Shown: positions 8,240-17,482, counted from the first letter of the stretch. The stretch is 64,000 nt of DNA from Methylosinus sp. PW1 (GCF_000745215.1 NZ_JQNK01000009.1:1364001-1428000), one strand, 5' to 3'. The notes: generated from the letters alone by a model not told the origin. A program made the numbers and translations.

Positions 8240-9034
8240 ATGACGGACTCGACTTCGAAGCTGCGCGTCATCGTCGAGGATGGCGTCGCGCGCATCCTCA
8301 TCGACAACGCCGAGCGCCGCAACGCTTTCGACTTCTCCATGTGGCGCGCCTTGCCGGCGCTGCTCGCCGCGCTCGACGCAGATGAGACCGTGCGCGTCAT
8401 CGTGCTGACCGGCGCGCCGTCGCTGCCCTTCTGCTCCGGCGCCGATATTTCGGAATTCTCCACCGTGCGCGCGACGGCCGAGGGCGGCCGCGCCTATGAG
8501 CAGGCCAATGTCGAGGCCTTCGACGCGCTGTCGCAATCGAGCAAGCCGGTCATTGCGGCGATCGCCGGCTTTTGCATGGGCGGCGGCATGGGGCTCGCGG
8601 CCGCTTGCGATCTGCGCATAGCGGCGGAGGCTTGCGTGTTCGGCATTCCGGCGGGACGACTCGGCGTCGGCTATCCGCCGGAGGCGATGAGCTATGTGGT
8701 CGCCGCCGTCGGGCCGCAGAACGCCATGGATCTCTTCTTCACCGCGCGGCGCATCAACGCCGAGGACGCGCGCGCCGCGGGCTTCGTCTCGCGCGTGCTG
8801 CCGAAGGACGGATTCGACGCGGCGATCATGAATATCGCGCGCGGGATCGCCGCCAATGCGCCGCTCACTCTCCGCGCCGCAAAGGCGGCGATAAGACGCG
8901 CCGCCGGATTGCCGCATGCGCTCTCGGCGGAAGATTGCGAGAGGCTCGCCGCGGCCTGCTTCGACAGCGCCGATTATGCAGAAGGCCGCACCGCGTTTCT
9001 CGAGAAGCGCGAGCCGAAATTCAAAGGGAAATGA
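8240..9034 (+). CDS. Enoyl-CoA hydratase/isomerase family protein
   Basis: A 264-residue crotonase-fold protein. It shows the oxyanion-hole segment FCSGADISEF and the second oxyanion region IAGFCMGGGMGLAAACDLRIA, followed by FGIPAGRLGVGYPPEAM. In place of the paired catalytic glutamates of hydratases (one follows GMGL, the other follows GRLG) there are Ala and a shifted Glu, so isomerase or another crotonase reaction is as likely as hydration. It is followed one base later by the threonine dehydratase gene, so the two are likely co-transcribed. Confidence 0.85.
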   Translation: MTDSTSKLRVIVEDGVARILIDNAERRNAFDFSMWRALPALLAALDADETVRVIVLTGAPSLPFCSGADISEFSTVRATAEGGRAYEQANVEAFDALSQSSKPVIAAIAGFCMGGGMGLAAACDLRIAAEACVFGIPAGRLGVGYPPEAMSYVVAAVGPQNAMDLFFTARRINAEDARAAGFVSRVLPKDGFDAAIMNIARGIAANAPLTLRAAKAAIRRAAGLPHALSAEDCERLAAACFDSADYAEGRTAFLEKREPKFKGK

Positions 9035-9035
9035 C

Positions 9036-10019
9036 ATGAGCGCGCCGCTCACCCTCGCCGATGTGGAAGCCGCAGCGACGCGCATCGCCCCGCATGTGGA
9101 GGCGACGCCATTGCTCACGGCGCCGCTGCTCGATGAGGAGATCGGCTTTCGCCTTTTGGTGAAGGCCGAGAATTTGCAGCCGATCGGCGCCTTCAAGCTG
9201 CGCGGCGCCTTCAATCAGCTCTTGCAGCTGACGGAGGAGGAGCGGCGCCGCGGCGTCATCGCGGTTTCTTCCGGCAATCATGCGCAGGCCGTCGCCTTCG
9301 CCGCGCGCGCCCTCGGCGTTTCCGCGACGATCGTGATGCCGCGCGACGCGCCGCGTGTGAAGCTCGAGCGCACAAAGGCGCTGGGCGCGCGCGTCGAATT
9401 CTACGATCGTCTGAGCAATGATCGCGATGCGATGACGCGCCGCCTCGCCGAGCAGGACGGCTTGCGCTTCATTCACCCTTACGATGATCCGCGCACCATC
9501 GCCGGACAGGGAACCATCGGCCTCGAGATATTCGCGCAGACGCGCGCGAAAGACATTGCGCCGGATGCGATCATCGCCTCCTGCAGCGGCGGCGGGCTCG
9601 CCTCCGGCATTGCGCTGACGCTGCCACTCTTCGAGCGCGCGCCGCAAATGTTCACGGCGGAGCCGGCGGGCTTCGACGATATGCGCCGCTCGCTCGAGAG
9701 CGGCGAGCCGCAGGTCAACGCCGCGCTCACCGGCTCGATCTGCGACGCGCTGCTGGCGCCGACGCCCGGCCGCCACACGCTGCCCATTCTGCTCGCCTGC
9801 GGCGCGCGAGGGCTCGCGGCGAGCGATGCGCAAGTGGAAGCCGCGATGCGCGTCGCCGCCGAGCATTTCCGCATCGTGCTGGAGCCCGGCGGCGCGGCGG
9901 CGCTCGCCTGCGCGCTGATCGAGCGCGAGCGCTTCGCGGGAAAGACGGTGGTCGTCGTCGCGTCCGGCGGCAATGTCGATCTCAAGGATTTCGCGGCGAT
10001 TCTCGAGCGTTCGAGCTGA
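9036..10019 (+). CDS. Threonine/serine dehydratase (PLP fold-type II)
   Basis: A 327-residue PLP enzyme. The PLP lysine is in GAFKLRGAFNQL, the cofactor-phosphate loop is CSGGGLASG, and SSGNHAQAVAFAA is the substrate-binding Asn loop. The protein lacks the C-terminal ACT-like regulatory domain of biosynthetic IlvA, so it fits the short, catabolic or racemase-type threonine dehydratases. Start ATG 9036 follows the preceding stop by one base and keeps family length; a longer frame from 8916 overlaps the hydratase and is not conserved. A BIME-like repeat follows the stop. Confidence 0.88.
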   Translation: MSAPLTLADVEAAATRIAPHVEATPLLTAPLLDEEIGFRLLVKAENLQPIGAFKLRGAFNQLLQLTEEERRRGVIAVSSGNHAQAVAFAARALGVSATIVMPRDAPRVKLERTKALGARVEFYDRLSNDRDAMTRRLAEQDGLRFIHPYDDPRTIAGQGTIGLEIFAQTRAKDIAPDAIIASCSGGGLASGIALTLPLFERAPQMFTAEPAGFDDMRRSLESGEPQVNAALTGSICDALLAPTPGRHTLPILLACGARGLAASDAQVEAAMRVAAEHFRIVLEPGGAAALACALIERERFAGKTVVVVASGGNVDLKDFAAILERSS

Positions 10020-10026
10020 GCGAAGA

Positions 10027-10150
10027 GCCCCCTCCCTCACCCTCCCCCGCTATCGCGGGAGAGGGAAGCGGCAATCGCTACGCGAATAGTCGATGAAGCG
10101 CGCAGTCCGCCCCCTCTCCCGCGCAGCGGGGGAGGGTTGGGGAGGGGGCG
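10027..10150. repeat. BIME-like unit of two CTCCCGC palindromes
   Basis: Two convergent hairpins: CTCCCCCGC-TAT-CGCGGGAG near 10052-10074 and CTCTCCCGC-GCA-GCGGGGGAG near 10113-10136, with about 40 bp between them and a G-rich GGTTGGGGAGGGGG tail. The same layout and tail occur at 28820-28942, again directly after a stop codon. The oxyR 3' end follows. Confidence 0.7.
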
Positions 10151-10159
10151 GCGCAGCCC

Positions 10160-11146
10160 TCACTTACCTCGACGCGGGCCGGCGGCGCTCTTCCTCACGC
10201 CGCGCACGGGCGCTGCGGGGACTTTCGCTTTCTCCACTGGCGCGGCCTCCGCCAAAAATCCCTCGAGCGCGCGAGCGAGTCGGCGGAACGTCTCCTTGCG
10301 CGCGGAGGAGGCGCGAAAGACGAGGCCGATGCGGCGGAAGGGCGCCTCGCCCGAGAGCGGCCGCACCACGAGATCGAGCCCGCGCAATATTCCGGCGTCC
10401 AGCGCCATTTGCGGCAGCAGCGTCACGCCGAGCCCATTGGCGACCATTTGCGCCAGCGTATGCAGGCTGGTGCCCTGAAAGGCCACATTGCGCCGCGCGC
10501 CCTCGAGCGCGCAGGCGGCGAGCGCATGATCGCGCAGGCAATGGCCCTCCTCGAGCAGCAGAAGATCCTCGGCCGCCATATCGTCATGGCCGACAGAGGC
10601 GAGACGGCTGAGCCTGTGGCCCGGCAGGCAGACGACGACGAAAGCGTCCTCGCCGAGATCGATCGTCTCCATGCCGCGCGCGGGATAGGGCAACGCCAGC
10701 ACGGCGGCGTCCAATTCGCCGGCGTCGAGACGCGCCAGCAGAGGCTCGCTCTGCTCCTCGCGCAGATAGAGCTTCAGCTCTGGAAAGGCGGAGCGCAGCC
10801 GCGGCAGCACGCGCGGAAACAGAAATGGTCCGATCGTCGGAATGACGCCGAGCCGCAGCGGCCCGGACATGGGCGCCTGGGCGGCGCGCGCCAGCTCGAC
10901 GATATCCTGCGCCTCGCGGAGAAGCGTGCGCGCGCGCTCGGCCAATTCGCGACCGACCGGCGTCGGCGCGACCTTGCGCTTGGTGCGCTCGAAGAGGCGC
11001 ACGCCGAGCAATTGCTCGAGCTCCAATATTCCGGCGCTGAGCGTCGATTGGCCGACGAGGCAGACCTCGGCCGCGCGGCCGAAATGCCGCTCGTCCACGA
11101 CGGCGACCAGAAAACGCAGCTGCCTGAGGGTGGGCAAGACCGCCAT
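10160..11146 (-). CDS. oxyR: LysR-type peroxide regulator OxyR
   Basis: A 328-residue LysR-type regulator. Residues 4-60 are the winged helix-turn-helix (LRQLRFLVAVVDERHFGRAA, then STLSAGILELE), and the rest is the effector domain. The redox pair is visible as C203 and C212 in GHCLRDHALAACAL, with the same nine-residue spacing as E. coli C199/C208; this and the divergent ahpC make OxyR the firm choice. A 28-residue basic, alanine-rich C-terminal tail is unusual. It likely senses H2O2 and activates ahpCF. The start ATG 11146 is 10 bp from a palindromic site, consistent with autoregulation. Confidence 0.93.
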   Translation of the reverse strand: MAVLPTLRQLRFLVAVVDERHFGRAAEVCLVGQSTLSAGILELEQLLGVRLFERTKRKVAPTPVGRELAERARTLLREAQDIVELARAAQAPMSGPLRLGVIPTIGPFLFPRVLPRLRSAFPELKLYLREEQSEPLLARLDAGELDAAVLALPYPARGMETIDLGEDAFVVVCLPGHRLSRLASVGHDDMAAEDLLLLEEGHCLRDHALAACALEGARRNVAFQGTSLHTLAQMVANGLGVTLLPQMALDAGILRGLDLVVRPLSGEAPFRRIGLVFRASSARKETFRRLARALEGFLAEAAPVEKAKVPAAPVRGVRKSAAGPRRGK

Positions 11147-11155
11147 CCGCGCAGC

Positions 11156-11206
11156 ATAATCGTTAAATTCGATTATTGAAGCCTGTTTTTTTCGCTTTTA
11201 TCGATA
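11156..11206 (+). promoter_or_regulatory. ahpC promoter with abutting OxyR-type operator
   Basis: A perfect inverted repeat ATAATCG-(7 bp)-CGATTAT at 11156-11176 has the symmetry of a LysR/OxyR site. It touches a sigma-70-like promoter reading toward ahpC: -35 TTGAAG (11176-11181), 17-bp spacer with a T-tract, -10 TATCGA (11199-11204). A regulator bound here would contact RNA polymerase at the -35 and would also cover the oxyR start region. This is the most AT-rich segment in the area. Confidence 0.65.
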
Positions 11207-11298
11207 GTGAAACCCCTCTAGTTTCCCGGCGTCTTCCCCGAAGGCCGGCGGGACCCACCCGCCTCCCGCGCGCCTTCACTACTCGAGGAGAAAATCGC

Positions 11299-11862
11299 AT
11301 GTCTCTCATCGGCTCCGAGATCAAGCCGTTCAAGGCCACCGCCTTCCACGCCGGCAAGTTCGTCGACGTCACCGAAGCCACGCTCAAGGGCAAGTGGTCG
11401 GTGTTCTTCTTCTATCCGGCCGACTTCACCTTCGTCTGCCCGACCGAGCTCGAGGACCTCGCCACCAACTACGCCGCCTTCAAGGCGATCGGCGTCGAGA
11501 TCTACGGCGTCTCCACCGACACGCATTTCGCGCATAAGGCCTGGCACGACACCTCGCCGGCGATCGGCAAGATCGAATATCCGCTGGTCGGCGATCCGAC
11601 GCTGACGCTGAGCCGCAATTTCGACGTGCTGATCGAAGAGGCCGGCCTCGCCGACCGCGGCACTTTCGTCATCGATCCCGACGGCAAGATTCAGATCGTC
11701 GAGATCAACGCCGGCGGCGTCGGCCGCAACGCGCTCGAGCTGATGCGCAAGGTCAAGGCGGCGCAGTATGTCGCGGCGCATCCGGGCGAGGTCTGCCCGG
11801 CCAAGTGGGAAGAGGGCCAGAAGACCCTCGCTCCCTCGCTCGACCTCGTCGGCAAGATCTAA
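11299..11862 (+). CDS. ahpC: Alkyl hydroperoxide reductase subunit C (peroxiredoxin)
   Basis: A 187-residue typical 2-Cys peroxiredoxin that reduces H2O2 and organic peroxides in the cytoplasm. Peroxidatic C47 is in [10 protein letters not shown]; the resolving cysteine is in [11 protein letters not shown] near the C-terminus. Length matches E. coli AhpC. ATG 11299 has GAGGAG 8 bases upstream. AhpF, its disulfide reductase, is encoded 213 bp downstream, and OxyR is divergent, so the set forms a peroxide regulon. Confidence 0.97.
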   Translation: MSLIGSEIKPFKATAFHAGKFVDVTEATLKGKWSVFFFYPADFTFVCPTELEDLATNYAAFKAIGVEIYGVSTDTHFAHKAWHDTSPAIGKIEYPLVGDPTLTLSRNFDVLIEEAGLADRGTFVIDPDGKIQIVEINAGGVGRNALELMRKVKAAQYVAAHPGEVCPAKWEEGQKTLAPSLDLVGKI

Positions 11863-11877
11863 TACCGCACGACGCCT

Positions 11878-11897
11878 CCGGCCGGCGCGCCGGCCGG
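11878..11897. terminator. Perfect palindrome after ahpC
   Basis: A 20-bp perfect palindrome made of CCGGCCGGCG and its complement, 13 bp after the ahpC stop. There is no T-run, so it would act as an mRNA 3'-stabilising hairpin or a partial terminator, allowing some read-through into ahpF. Confidence 0.4.
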
Positions 11898-11937
11898 GGG
11901 CGCTCTATCCACCCCTCGGCCCGCAGCTTCAGTCCCT

Positions 11938-12043
11938 CATCCTTCGAGGCTTTTTGCGGAACGCAAAAAGCCTCGAAGGATGCTCCAGAACGCGCTGCGG
12001 CGCACCCTTCGAGACGCCTGCTGCGCAGGCTCCTCAGGGTGAG
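11938..12043. repeat. Intergenic palindrome pair between ahpC and ahpF
   Basis: A perfect 21-bp inverted repeat with a 3-nt loop (arms 11938-11958 and 11962-11982, starting CATCCTTCGAGGC) is followed by a second imperfect hairpin of CACCCTTCGAGACG...CTCAGGGTG type (about 12003-12043). Sequences of this kind are common intergenic repeats in Rhizobiales. It separates ahpC from ahpF. Confidence 0.65.
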
Positions 12044-12075
12044 GGGATTGTTCTCGAAAACGGGAGTCGACGAAG

Positions 12076-13629
12076 ATGCTGGACGCCGCTCTGAAAACAC
12101 AGCTGCAGGCCTATTTCGCGCGCATCGTCACGCCCACCACGCTCCGCGCCTCGCTCGACGACAGCGAGAAATCCACAGAGCTCGCCGAGCTGCTGCAGGA
12201 GGTCGCGAGCATCTCGGACAATATCTCCTATGTGCGCAGCGACGATGATTCGCGCCGTCCCTCTTTCGCGATCGAGCGCCAGGGCGCCGATATCGGCCTG
12301 CGCTTCGCCGCCATTCCGGGCGGTCACGAGTTCAACTCCTTCGTGCTGGCGCTGCTGCATGTCGGCGGCCATCCGCCCAAGGAGGACGAGGAGACTCTCG
12401 CGCGCATAAAGGCGCTCGACGGAGAATATCGCTTCGAGACCTATTTCTCGCTCACCTGCCAGAACTGCCCCGAGGTGGTGCAGGCGCTCGACACGATGGC
12501 GGCGCTCAATCCGCGCGTGCGCCATGTCGCGATCGACGGCGGCCTCTTCCCCAAGGAGGTGGAGGAGCGCGGCATAATGGCCGTGCCCGCCGTCTATCTG
12601 AATGGCGAGCCCTTCCAGCACGGCCGCGCGACGCTGGAGCAGATTCTCGACAAGCTCGACGCCGGCGCCGGCGAGAAGAAAGCGGCCGCCATTTCCGCCA
12701 AGGAGCCCTTCGACGTGCTGGTGGTCGGCGGCGGCCCGGCCGGCGCGGCGGCGGCGATCTACGCCGCGCGCAAGGGCGTGCGCACCGGCATTGTCGCCGA
12801 GCGTTTCGGCGGCCAGGTGCAGGACACGGCGGGGATCGAGAATTTCATCTCGGTTCCGCATACGGAAGGCCCGCATATGGCCGCCGCGCTGGAGCGTCAC
12901 GTCGCAGAATATTCGGTCGATGTGATGAACGGCCAGATCGCCTCGGCGCTGGTTCCAGCGGCGGAGGCGGGCGGTCTCGCGGAGCTGAAGCTCGCCAATG
13001 GCGCGACGCTCAAATCGAAGACGATCATTCTGGCGCCGGGCGCGCGCTGGCGGCGCATCAATGTGCCGGGCGAGACCGAATATATGACGAAAGGCGTCGC
13101 CTATTGCCCGCATTGCGACGGGCCTCTGTTCAAAGGCAAGCGCGTGGCGGTGATCGGCGGCGGCAATTCCGGCGTGGAGGCGGCGATCGATCTCGCCGGC
13201 CTCGCCTCGCATGTCACCTTGCTCGAGTTCGACGCGAAGCTGCGCGCCGACGGAATCTTGCAGGAGAAACTGCGCTCGCTGCCCAATGTGACGATTCTCG
13301 TCTCGGCGCAGACGACCGAGATTCTCGGCGACGGCGCCAAGGTGACGGGGCTCGTCTATCGCGACCGCGAGAGCGAGGCGACACGCACTGTCGAGCTGGA
13401 AGGCGTGTTCGTGCAAATCGGCCTGCTGCCCAACACGGAATGGCTGAATGGCGCGGTGACGCTCTCGCCCTATAAGGAAATCGAGATCGACCGCCGCTGC
13501 CACACATCCGCGCCGGGCGTGTTCGCGGCCGGCGACGCGACCACCGTTCCCTATAAGCAGATCGTCATCGCCATGGGCGAAGGCGCGACGGCGGCGCTGT
13601 CGGCCTTCGACCATCTGGTGCGGATGTGA
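12076..13629 (+). CDS. ahpF: Alkyl hydroperoxide reductase subunit F
   Basis: A 517-residue flavoprotein that passes electrons from NAD(P)H to AhpC. The N-terminal tandem thioredoxin-fold domain (residues 1-200) holds the C128-x-x-C131 relay ([10 protein letters not shown]). It is followed by an FAD motif [16 protein letters not shown], the redox-active [11 protein letters not shown] of the thioredoxin-reductase domain, the NAD(P)H motif [12 protein letters not shown], and the second FAD segment [15 protein letters not shown]. All elements and the length are normal. It is probably in the ahpC transcript, although the palindromes between them may reduce its share. Confidence 0.96.
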   Translation: MLDAALKTQLQAYFARIVTPTTLRASLDDSEKSTELAELLQEVASISDNISYVRSDDDSRRPSFAIERQGADIGLRFAAIPGGHEFNSFVLALLHVGGHPPKEDEETLARIKALDGEYRFETYFSLTCQNCPEVVQALDTMAALNPRVRHVAIDGGLFPKEVEERGIMAVPAVYLNGEPFQHGRATLEQILDKLDAGAGEKKAAAISAKEPFDVLVVGGGPAGAAAAIYAARKGVRTGIVAERFGGQVQDTAGIENFISVPHTEGPHMAAALERHVAEYSVDVMNGQIASALVPAAEAGGLAELKLANGATLKSKTIILAPGARWRRINVPGETEYMTKGVAYCPHCDGPLFKGKRVAVIGGGNSGVEAAIDLAGLASHVTLLEFDAKLRADGILQEKLRSLPNVTILVSAQTTEILGDGAKVTGLVYRDRESEATRTVELEGVFVQIGLLPNTEWLNGAVTLSPYKEIEIDRRCHTSAPGVFAAGDATTVPYKQIVIAMGEGATAALSAFDHLVRM

Positions 13630-13664
13630 CGCGAGTTCGCTTCTCTGTTCGAGAGGCGTGAGCT

Positions 13665-13707
13665 GCGAAGCGATCCAGGGCGGCCCCTCGTCTCTGGATC
13701 GCTTCGC
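13665..13707. repeat. GCGAAGCGATCCAG inverted repeat
   Basis: 14-bp arms GCGAAGCGATCCAG (13665-13678) and its complement (13694-13707), followed by TTCGCTCGCA. This motif family recurs at 49532-49615 and as a single arm near 60005-60025. Placed between the convergent ahpF and FKBP genes. Confidence 0.6.
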
Positions 13708-13734
13708 TTCGCTCGCAAAAGCGGCGCGCGGCCG

Positions 13735-14154
13735 TCAGATCTGACCTTTGATCTCGATTAGCTCGACATCGAAGATGAGCGTGGCGTTGGGCGGAATAAC
13801 GCCGCCGGCGCCGCGCGCGCCATAGCCCAACTCGGGCGGAATGACCAGCGTGCGCTTGCCGCCCACCTTCATGCCGAGAATGCCCTGATCCCAGCCGGCG
13901 ATCACCTGGCCGGCCGAAAGGCGGAACTCGAAGGGCTGGCCACGGTCCAGCGAGCTGTCGAATTTCTTGCCCTTGGCGCCGTTCTGCGAGACCCAGCCGG
14001 TGTAATGCATCTTCAGCATCTGTCCGGGCTCGGCGCCGGAGCCGGTCCCGACCTTTGTGTCGGTGATCTTGATTCCGGTGGCGGTGGTGGTCTGTTGATT
14101 TCCACTGAGAGCTGACCCAGGCAGCACGAGTTTTTCCACCGAGAACTGACCCAT
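13735..14154 (-). CDS. FKBP-type peptidyl-prolyl isomerase with an IS-derived N-terminus
   Basis: A 139-residue frame with one intact FKBP domain (residues about 27-139): [48 protein letters not shown] and [14 protein letters not shown], so the active-site aromatics are kept. Such proteins accelerate proline isomerisation, often in the periplasm. The start ATG 14154 and codons 1-20/21 ([20 protein letters not shown]) lie inside the left end of the IS21 element (which ends at 14093); native sequence resumes at TTTATGIK. Any original signal peptide has been replaced, so the product would be cytoplasmic if made at all. No ribosome site was recognised. Confidence 0.8.
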   Translation of the reverse strand: MGQFSVEKLVLPGSALSGNQQTTTATGIKITDTKVGTGSGAEPGQMLKMHYTGWVSQNGAKGKKFDSSLDRGQPFEFRLSAGQVIAGWDQGILGMKVGGKRTLVIPPELGYGARGAGGVIPPNATLIFDVELIEIKGQI

Positions 14155-14204
14155 GTTCGAACCTTTCCCCCTCGACCGTCGTGGGGGACCTTGGAGTGAT
14201 CGAC

Positions 14205-15734
14205 ATGGAGTTATTGAGCGTCATCCGACGCTGGCGATATCGGCAGGAGTTTTCGATCCGGGAGATTGCGCGACGCACGGGGCTGTCGCGCAATACGGTG
14301 CGCAAATACCTGCGCTCGGACAGCGTGGAGCCGGGGTTCGCCACGCCCGATCGACCGAGCCGGCTCGATCCGTTCGCCGACAAGCTGGCGCACATGCTGC
14401 GTCAGGAGGCCGCAAAATCGCGCAAGCAGAAGCGGACGGTCAAGCAGTTGCACGCGGATCTGGTCGCCCTCGGCTACGACGGCTCCTACAATCGCGTGGC
14501 GGCGTTCGCGCGCGAGTGGAAGGCGGCGCGGCATCGGGAGCAGCAGACCTGCGGGCGCGGCGCGTTCGTGCCGCTGACGTTTCTGCCCGGCGAGGCGTTC
14601 CAGTTCGACTGGTCGGAGGATTGGGCGATCATCGCGGGCGAGCGGACGAAGTTGCAGGTCGCCCAGTTCAAGCTCTCCTACAGCCGTGCGTTCTTCCTTC
14701 GCGCCTACCCGCAGCAGACGCATGAGATGCTCTTCGACGCCCACAACCACGCCTTCCGCGTGCTGGGCGGCGTGCCCCGGCGAGGCGTCTACGACAACAT
14801 GCGCACCGCGATCGACAAGATCGGGCGTGGCAAAGAACGCCAGGTCAACGCCCGCTTCGCCGCGATGGTCAGCCACTTCCTGTTCGAGGCCGCATTCTGC
14901 AATCCGGCCTCCGGCTGGGAAAAGGGGCAAATCGAGAAGAACGTTCAGGATGCTCGTCATCGCCTCTGGCAGCCAATCCCGAGCTTTCCGTCGCTGGCGG
15001 CGCTCAACGACTGGCTGGAGGCGCGATGCCGCGAGCTGTGGGCCGAGATTCCGCACAGCGCGCAGCCGGGGACGATCGCGGAGGCTTGGCGCGAGGAGGT
15101 TCCGCAACTGATGCAGCCTCCGCGGCCATTCGACGGCTTCGTCGAACACACCAAGCGGGTCACGCCGACGTGCCTGATCCATCTGGACCGCAATCGCTAC
15201 AGCGTGCCGGCTTCATTCGCCAATCGCCCCGTCAGCGTGCGGGTCTACCCTGAGCGCGTCGTCGTCGCCGCCGAGGGGCAGATCGTGTGCGAGCACGCCC
15301 GCGTCTTCGCCCGGTCGCATGACGACAAGAGCGTGACGGTCTACGACTGGCGGCATTATCTCTCCGTCATCCAGCGCAAGCCGGGCGCGCTGCGCAATGG
15401 CGCGCCCTTCGCGGAACTGCCGGTCGCCTTACGGACGCTGCAACAGCGCATGCTCGAGAAGCCGGGAGGCGACCGTGAGATGGTCGAGATTTTGGCTCTG
15501 GTCCTACAGCACGACGAGCAGGCCGTGCTGACCGCCGTCCAATTGGCGCTGGAGGCCGGCGCGCCGACCAAGACGCACATCTTGAACCTGTTGCATCGCT
15601 TGGTGGACGGCAAGCCGGTCGACGCGCCGCCCGTGAAACCGCCCAACGCGCTGACGCTCACCACCGAGCCGCAGGCCAATGTCGAGCGTTACGACGCGCT
15701 GCGCAAGGGTCGGGAGGCGCGCCATGCGTCATAA
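14205..15734 (+). CDS. istA: IS21-family transposase IstA
   Basis: A 509-residue transposase (517 if GTG 14181 is used; TTGGAG before 14205 favours the shorter form). An N-terminal helix-turn-helix ([20 protein letters not shown]) binds the ends. The DDE integrase core has the first Asp in FQFDWSEDW, the second in [11 protein letters not shown] and the Glu in [17 protein letters not shown]-terminal DNA-binding part ([21 protein letters not shown]) follows. It appears intact and works with IstB. Confidence 0.95.
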   Translation: MELLSVIRRWRYRQEFSIREIARRTGLSRNTVRKYLRSDSVEPGFATPDRPSRLDPFADKLAHMLRQEAAKSRKQKRTVKQLHADLVALGYDGSYNRVAAFAREWKAARHREQQTCGRGAFVPLTFLPGEAFQFDWSEDWAIIAGERTKLQVAQFKLSYSRAFFLRAYPQQTHEMLFDAHNHAFRVLGGVPRRGVYDNMRTAIDKIGRGKERQVNARFAAMVSHFLFEAAFCNPASGWEKGQIEKNVQDARHRLWQPIPSFPSLAALNDWLEARCRELWAEIPHSAQPGTIAEAWREEVPQLMQPPRPFDGFVEHTKRVTPTCLIHLDRNRYSVPASFANRPVSVRVYPERVVVAAEGQIVCEHARVFARSHDDKSVTVYDWRHYLSVIQRKPGALRNGAPFAELPVALRTLQQRMLEKPGGDREMVEILALVLQHDEQAVLTAVQLALEAGAPTKTHILNLLHRLVDGKPVDAPPVKPPNALTLTTEPQANVERYDALRKGREARHAS

Positions 15735-16506
15735 TCCCGCCGCCGGCGCCATCGTCATCATGCTGCGCAGTCTCAAAATGCACGGCATGGCGCAAGCCGT
15801 CAGCGAGCTGACCGAGCAAGGCTCCCCGGCCTTCGAGGCCGCGCTGCCGATCCTGTCGCAACTCTTGAAGGCGGAAACCGCCGACCGGGAGGTGAGATCG
15901 ATCGCCTACCAGCTCAAGTCCGCGCGGTTCCCGAACTATCGCGATCTCGCCGGCTTCGACTTCGCCAGCAGTGAGGTCAACGAGGCGCTCGCGCGCCAGC
16001 TTCATCGCTGCGAGTTCCTCGAGGATGCGCATAACGCCGTCCTGGTCGGGGGACCTGGCACGGGCAAGACGCATCTGGCGACAGCGATCGGCGTCCAGGC
16101 GATCGAGCATCACAGAAAGCGTGTGCGGTTCTTCTCCACCGTCGAGCTCGTAAACGCGCTCGAAGCCGAAAAGCACCAAGGCAAGTCGGGCCAAGTCGCG
16201 GCGCGGCTCGTTCATTCCGATCTCGTCATCCTCGATGAGCTCGGCTACCTGCCGTTCAGCGGCTCCGGCGGGGCGTTGCTGTTCCATCTGCTGAGCAAGC
16301 TCTACGAGCGAACCAGCGTCATCATCACGACGAATCTGAGCTTCGGCGAATGGGCCGCCGTCTTCGGGGACGCCAAGATGACGACGGCTCTGCTCGATCG
16401 CCTCACTCACCGCTGCCATATCCTCGAAACTGGAAACGACAGCTTCCGGTTCAAGGACAGCTCGGCGAAGGCGGACAAACCTGCAAAGGAAAAGACCAAA
16501 ACTTGA
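15724..16506 (+). CDS. istB: IS21-family helper ATPase IstB
   Basis: A 260-residue AAA+ ATPase related to DnaC that selects target DNA and stimulates IstA. Walker A is [12 protein letters not shown], Walker B is [12 protein letters not shown], sensor I is [13 protein letters not shown], and the arginine-finger region is [16 protein letters not shown] 15724 overlaps the end of istA by 11 bp, the standard arrangement. The lysine-rich tail ends close to the right terminal repeats. Intact. Confidence 0.95.
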   Translation: MRHNPAAGAIVIMLRSLKMHGMAQAVSELTEQGSPAFEAALPILSQLLKAETADREVRSIAYQLKSARFPNYRDLAGFDFASSEVNEALARQLHRCEFLEDAHNAVLVGGPGTGKTHLATAIGVQAIEHHRKRVRFFSTVELVNALEAEKHQGKSGQVAARLVHSDLVILDELGYLPFSGSGGALLFHLLSKLYERTSVIITTNLSFGEWAAVFGDAKMTTALLDRLTHRCHILETGNDSFRFKDSSAKADKPAKEKTKT

Positions 16507-16531
16507 CGACCGACTGAGCCGCAAGCCATCT

Positions 16532-17083
16532 TCAACCCGGGTCACTTCTCAATGGAAATCCCGGGTCAAATCTCGACGGAAATCTACACGCTCTCGCCTC
16601 CCCGACCTCAACGGCCGCGACCAACGCGCCACGCTCTCCCGCCAAGGCCGCCAAGAGACGGGACACGGAGGCTCCATCGGCGCGAATGCCCTTCCCCGCG
16701 ACCAGCTCCAGGGCGAAGTCGTGGAGGTCGAAGGTCTTGCGGCGGGCGCTGGTGCCGAGTTGCTTCACGCCATCGGGCGCGGAGGCGAGCGCATAGGCTT
16801 CCCCCGCCAAGGCGGCAATCTCCGTGTCGGACAGCGCACGGACGCCCCTTCGGACCTCGGCGAACACCCCCTCCGCCTCCGCAGAGAGCCGCGCGTGGGC
16901 AGCCTTGTCGGTTTCGCCGGGCTGACGTTCGCGTTCAAGGCTAACGGTAATCTCGCCGGACGTGAGGCCCCACCCGCGGCGTTTCCACCCCGGCGTCGAT
17001 CTCAAGGCGTCCAGGACATCCTCGGGGATGCGTTTTCGGAACTGATAGTGGCGGGAGCCTTTGCGGGCAGTCGGACGGGCCAT
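16532..17083 (-). pseudogene. Truncated site-specific integrase N-terminal part (DUF6538-like)
   Basis: Starts MARPTARKGSRHYQFRKRIP, the DUF6538-type N-terminus of tyrosine recombinases of integrative elements, and continues through a helical core-binding-like region to about residue 165. It is then cut by the IS21 right end at 16588. The last 18 residues and the stop codon are IS sequence. The whole catalytic domain (R-H-R-Y) is missing, so it cannot be active. It lies 93 bp from the 3' end of tRNA-Thr and reads away from it, as integrases do at tRNA attachment sites. Confidence 0.75.
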
Positions 17084-17175
17084 TGCGAGAACCATTGTGG
17101 GGCAACCGTGTGTAGCACAGCGCCGCCGGAACCCGTCACGATACCAGCAAGTTAAGGAGGATCAAGCCGTTAGGC

Positions 17176-17250
<75 letters not shown>

Positions 17251-17356
17251 GTCGGGCGGCCTTGTGCCACAGTGATGGCGACTGCGCAAGACATTCGCCG
17301 CGCCTATCCGCCGAGCGGAAGGAGGAAAATCGTCCAAAGGGGAGAAGTGGAGCGAA

Positions 17357-17431
17357 TGGTGGGCGGCACAGGGATTGAACCTGTGACCCCTCCCGTGTGA
17401 AGGGAGTGCTCTCCCGCTGAGCTAGCCGCCC
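17357..17431 (-). tRNA. tRNA-Val (anticodon CAC)
   Basis: 75 nt including CCA. Acceptor stem GGGCGGC / GCCGCCC, D-arm GCTCAGCGGGAGAGC, anticodon stem-loop CTCCC-TTCACAC-GGGAG giving anticodon CAC, T-arm with GTTCAATC. It is 106 bp upstream of tRNA-Thr on the same strand, probably in one transcript. Confidence 0.95.
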
Positions 17432-17482
17432 GAGGGCCTCACCGAGGCCGAACTGTTCTGTAAGAGACGACGGCGTCTCCCG

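Larger units (their letters stand above)
14093..16588 (+). mobile_element. IS21-family insertion sequence, complete (istA-istB)
   Basis: A 2,496-bp element bounded by TGTTGATTTCC (left) and GGAAATCTACA (right). Each end carries two copies of a TTTCC-A/G-C-GAG-x-x-x-TGACCC-type subterminal repeat (left 14099-14118 and 14133-14152; right 16539-16558 and 16563-16582), the multiple terminal repeats typical of IS21. It encodes IstA and IstB with an 11-bp overlap. Flanks (…GGTGGTC and CGCTCTCG…) show no target duplication, and each flank is a broken gene. The present junctions therefore likely arose by recombination or deletion rather than simple insertion. Confidence 0.9.

Noticed and set aside
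10027..10150. CRISPR array
   Set aside because: Only two palindromes per unit, unequal spacers, and no cas genes anywhere in the window.
14093..16588. Target site duplication of the IS21 element
   Set aside because: The flanks (GGTGGTC and CGCTCTCG) share no 4-8-bp direct repeat.
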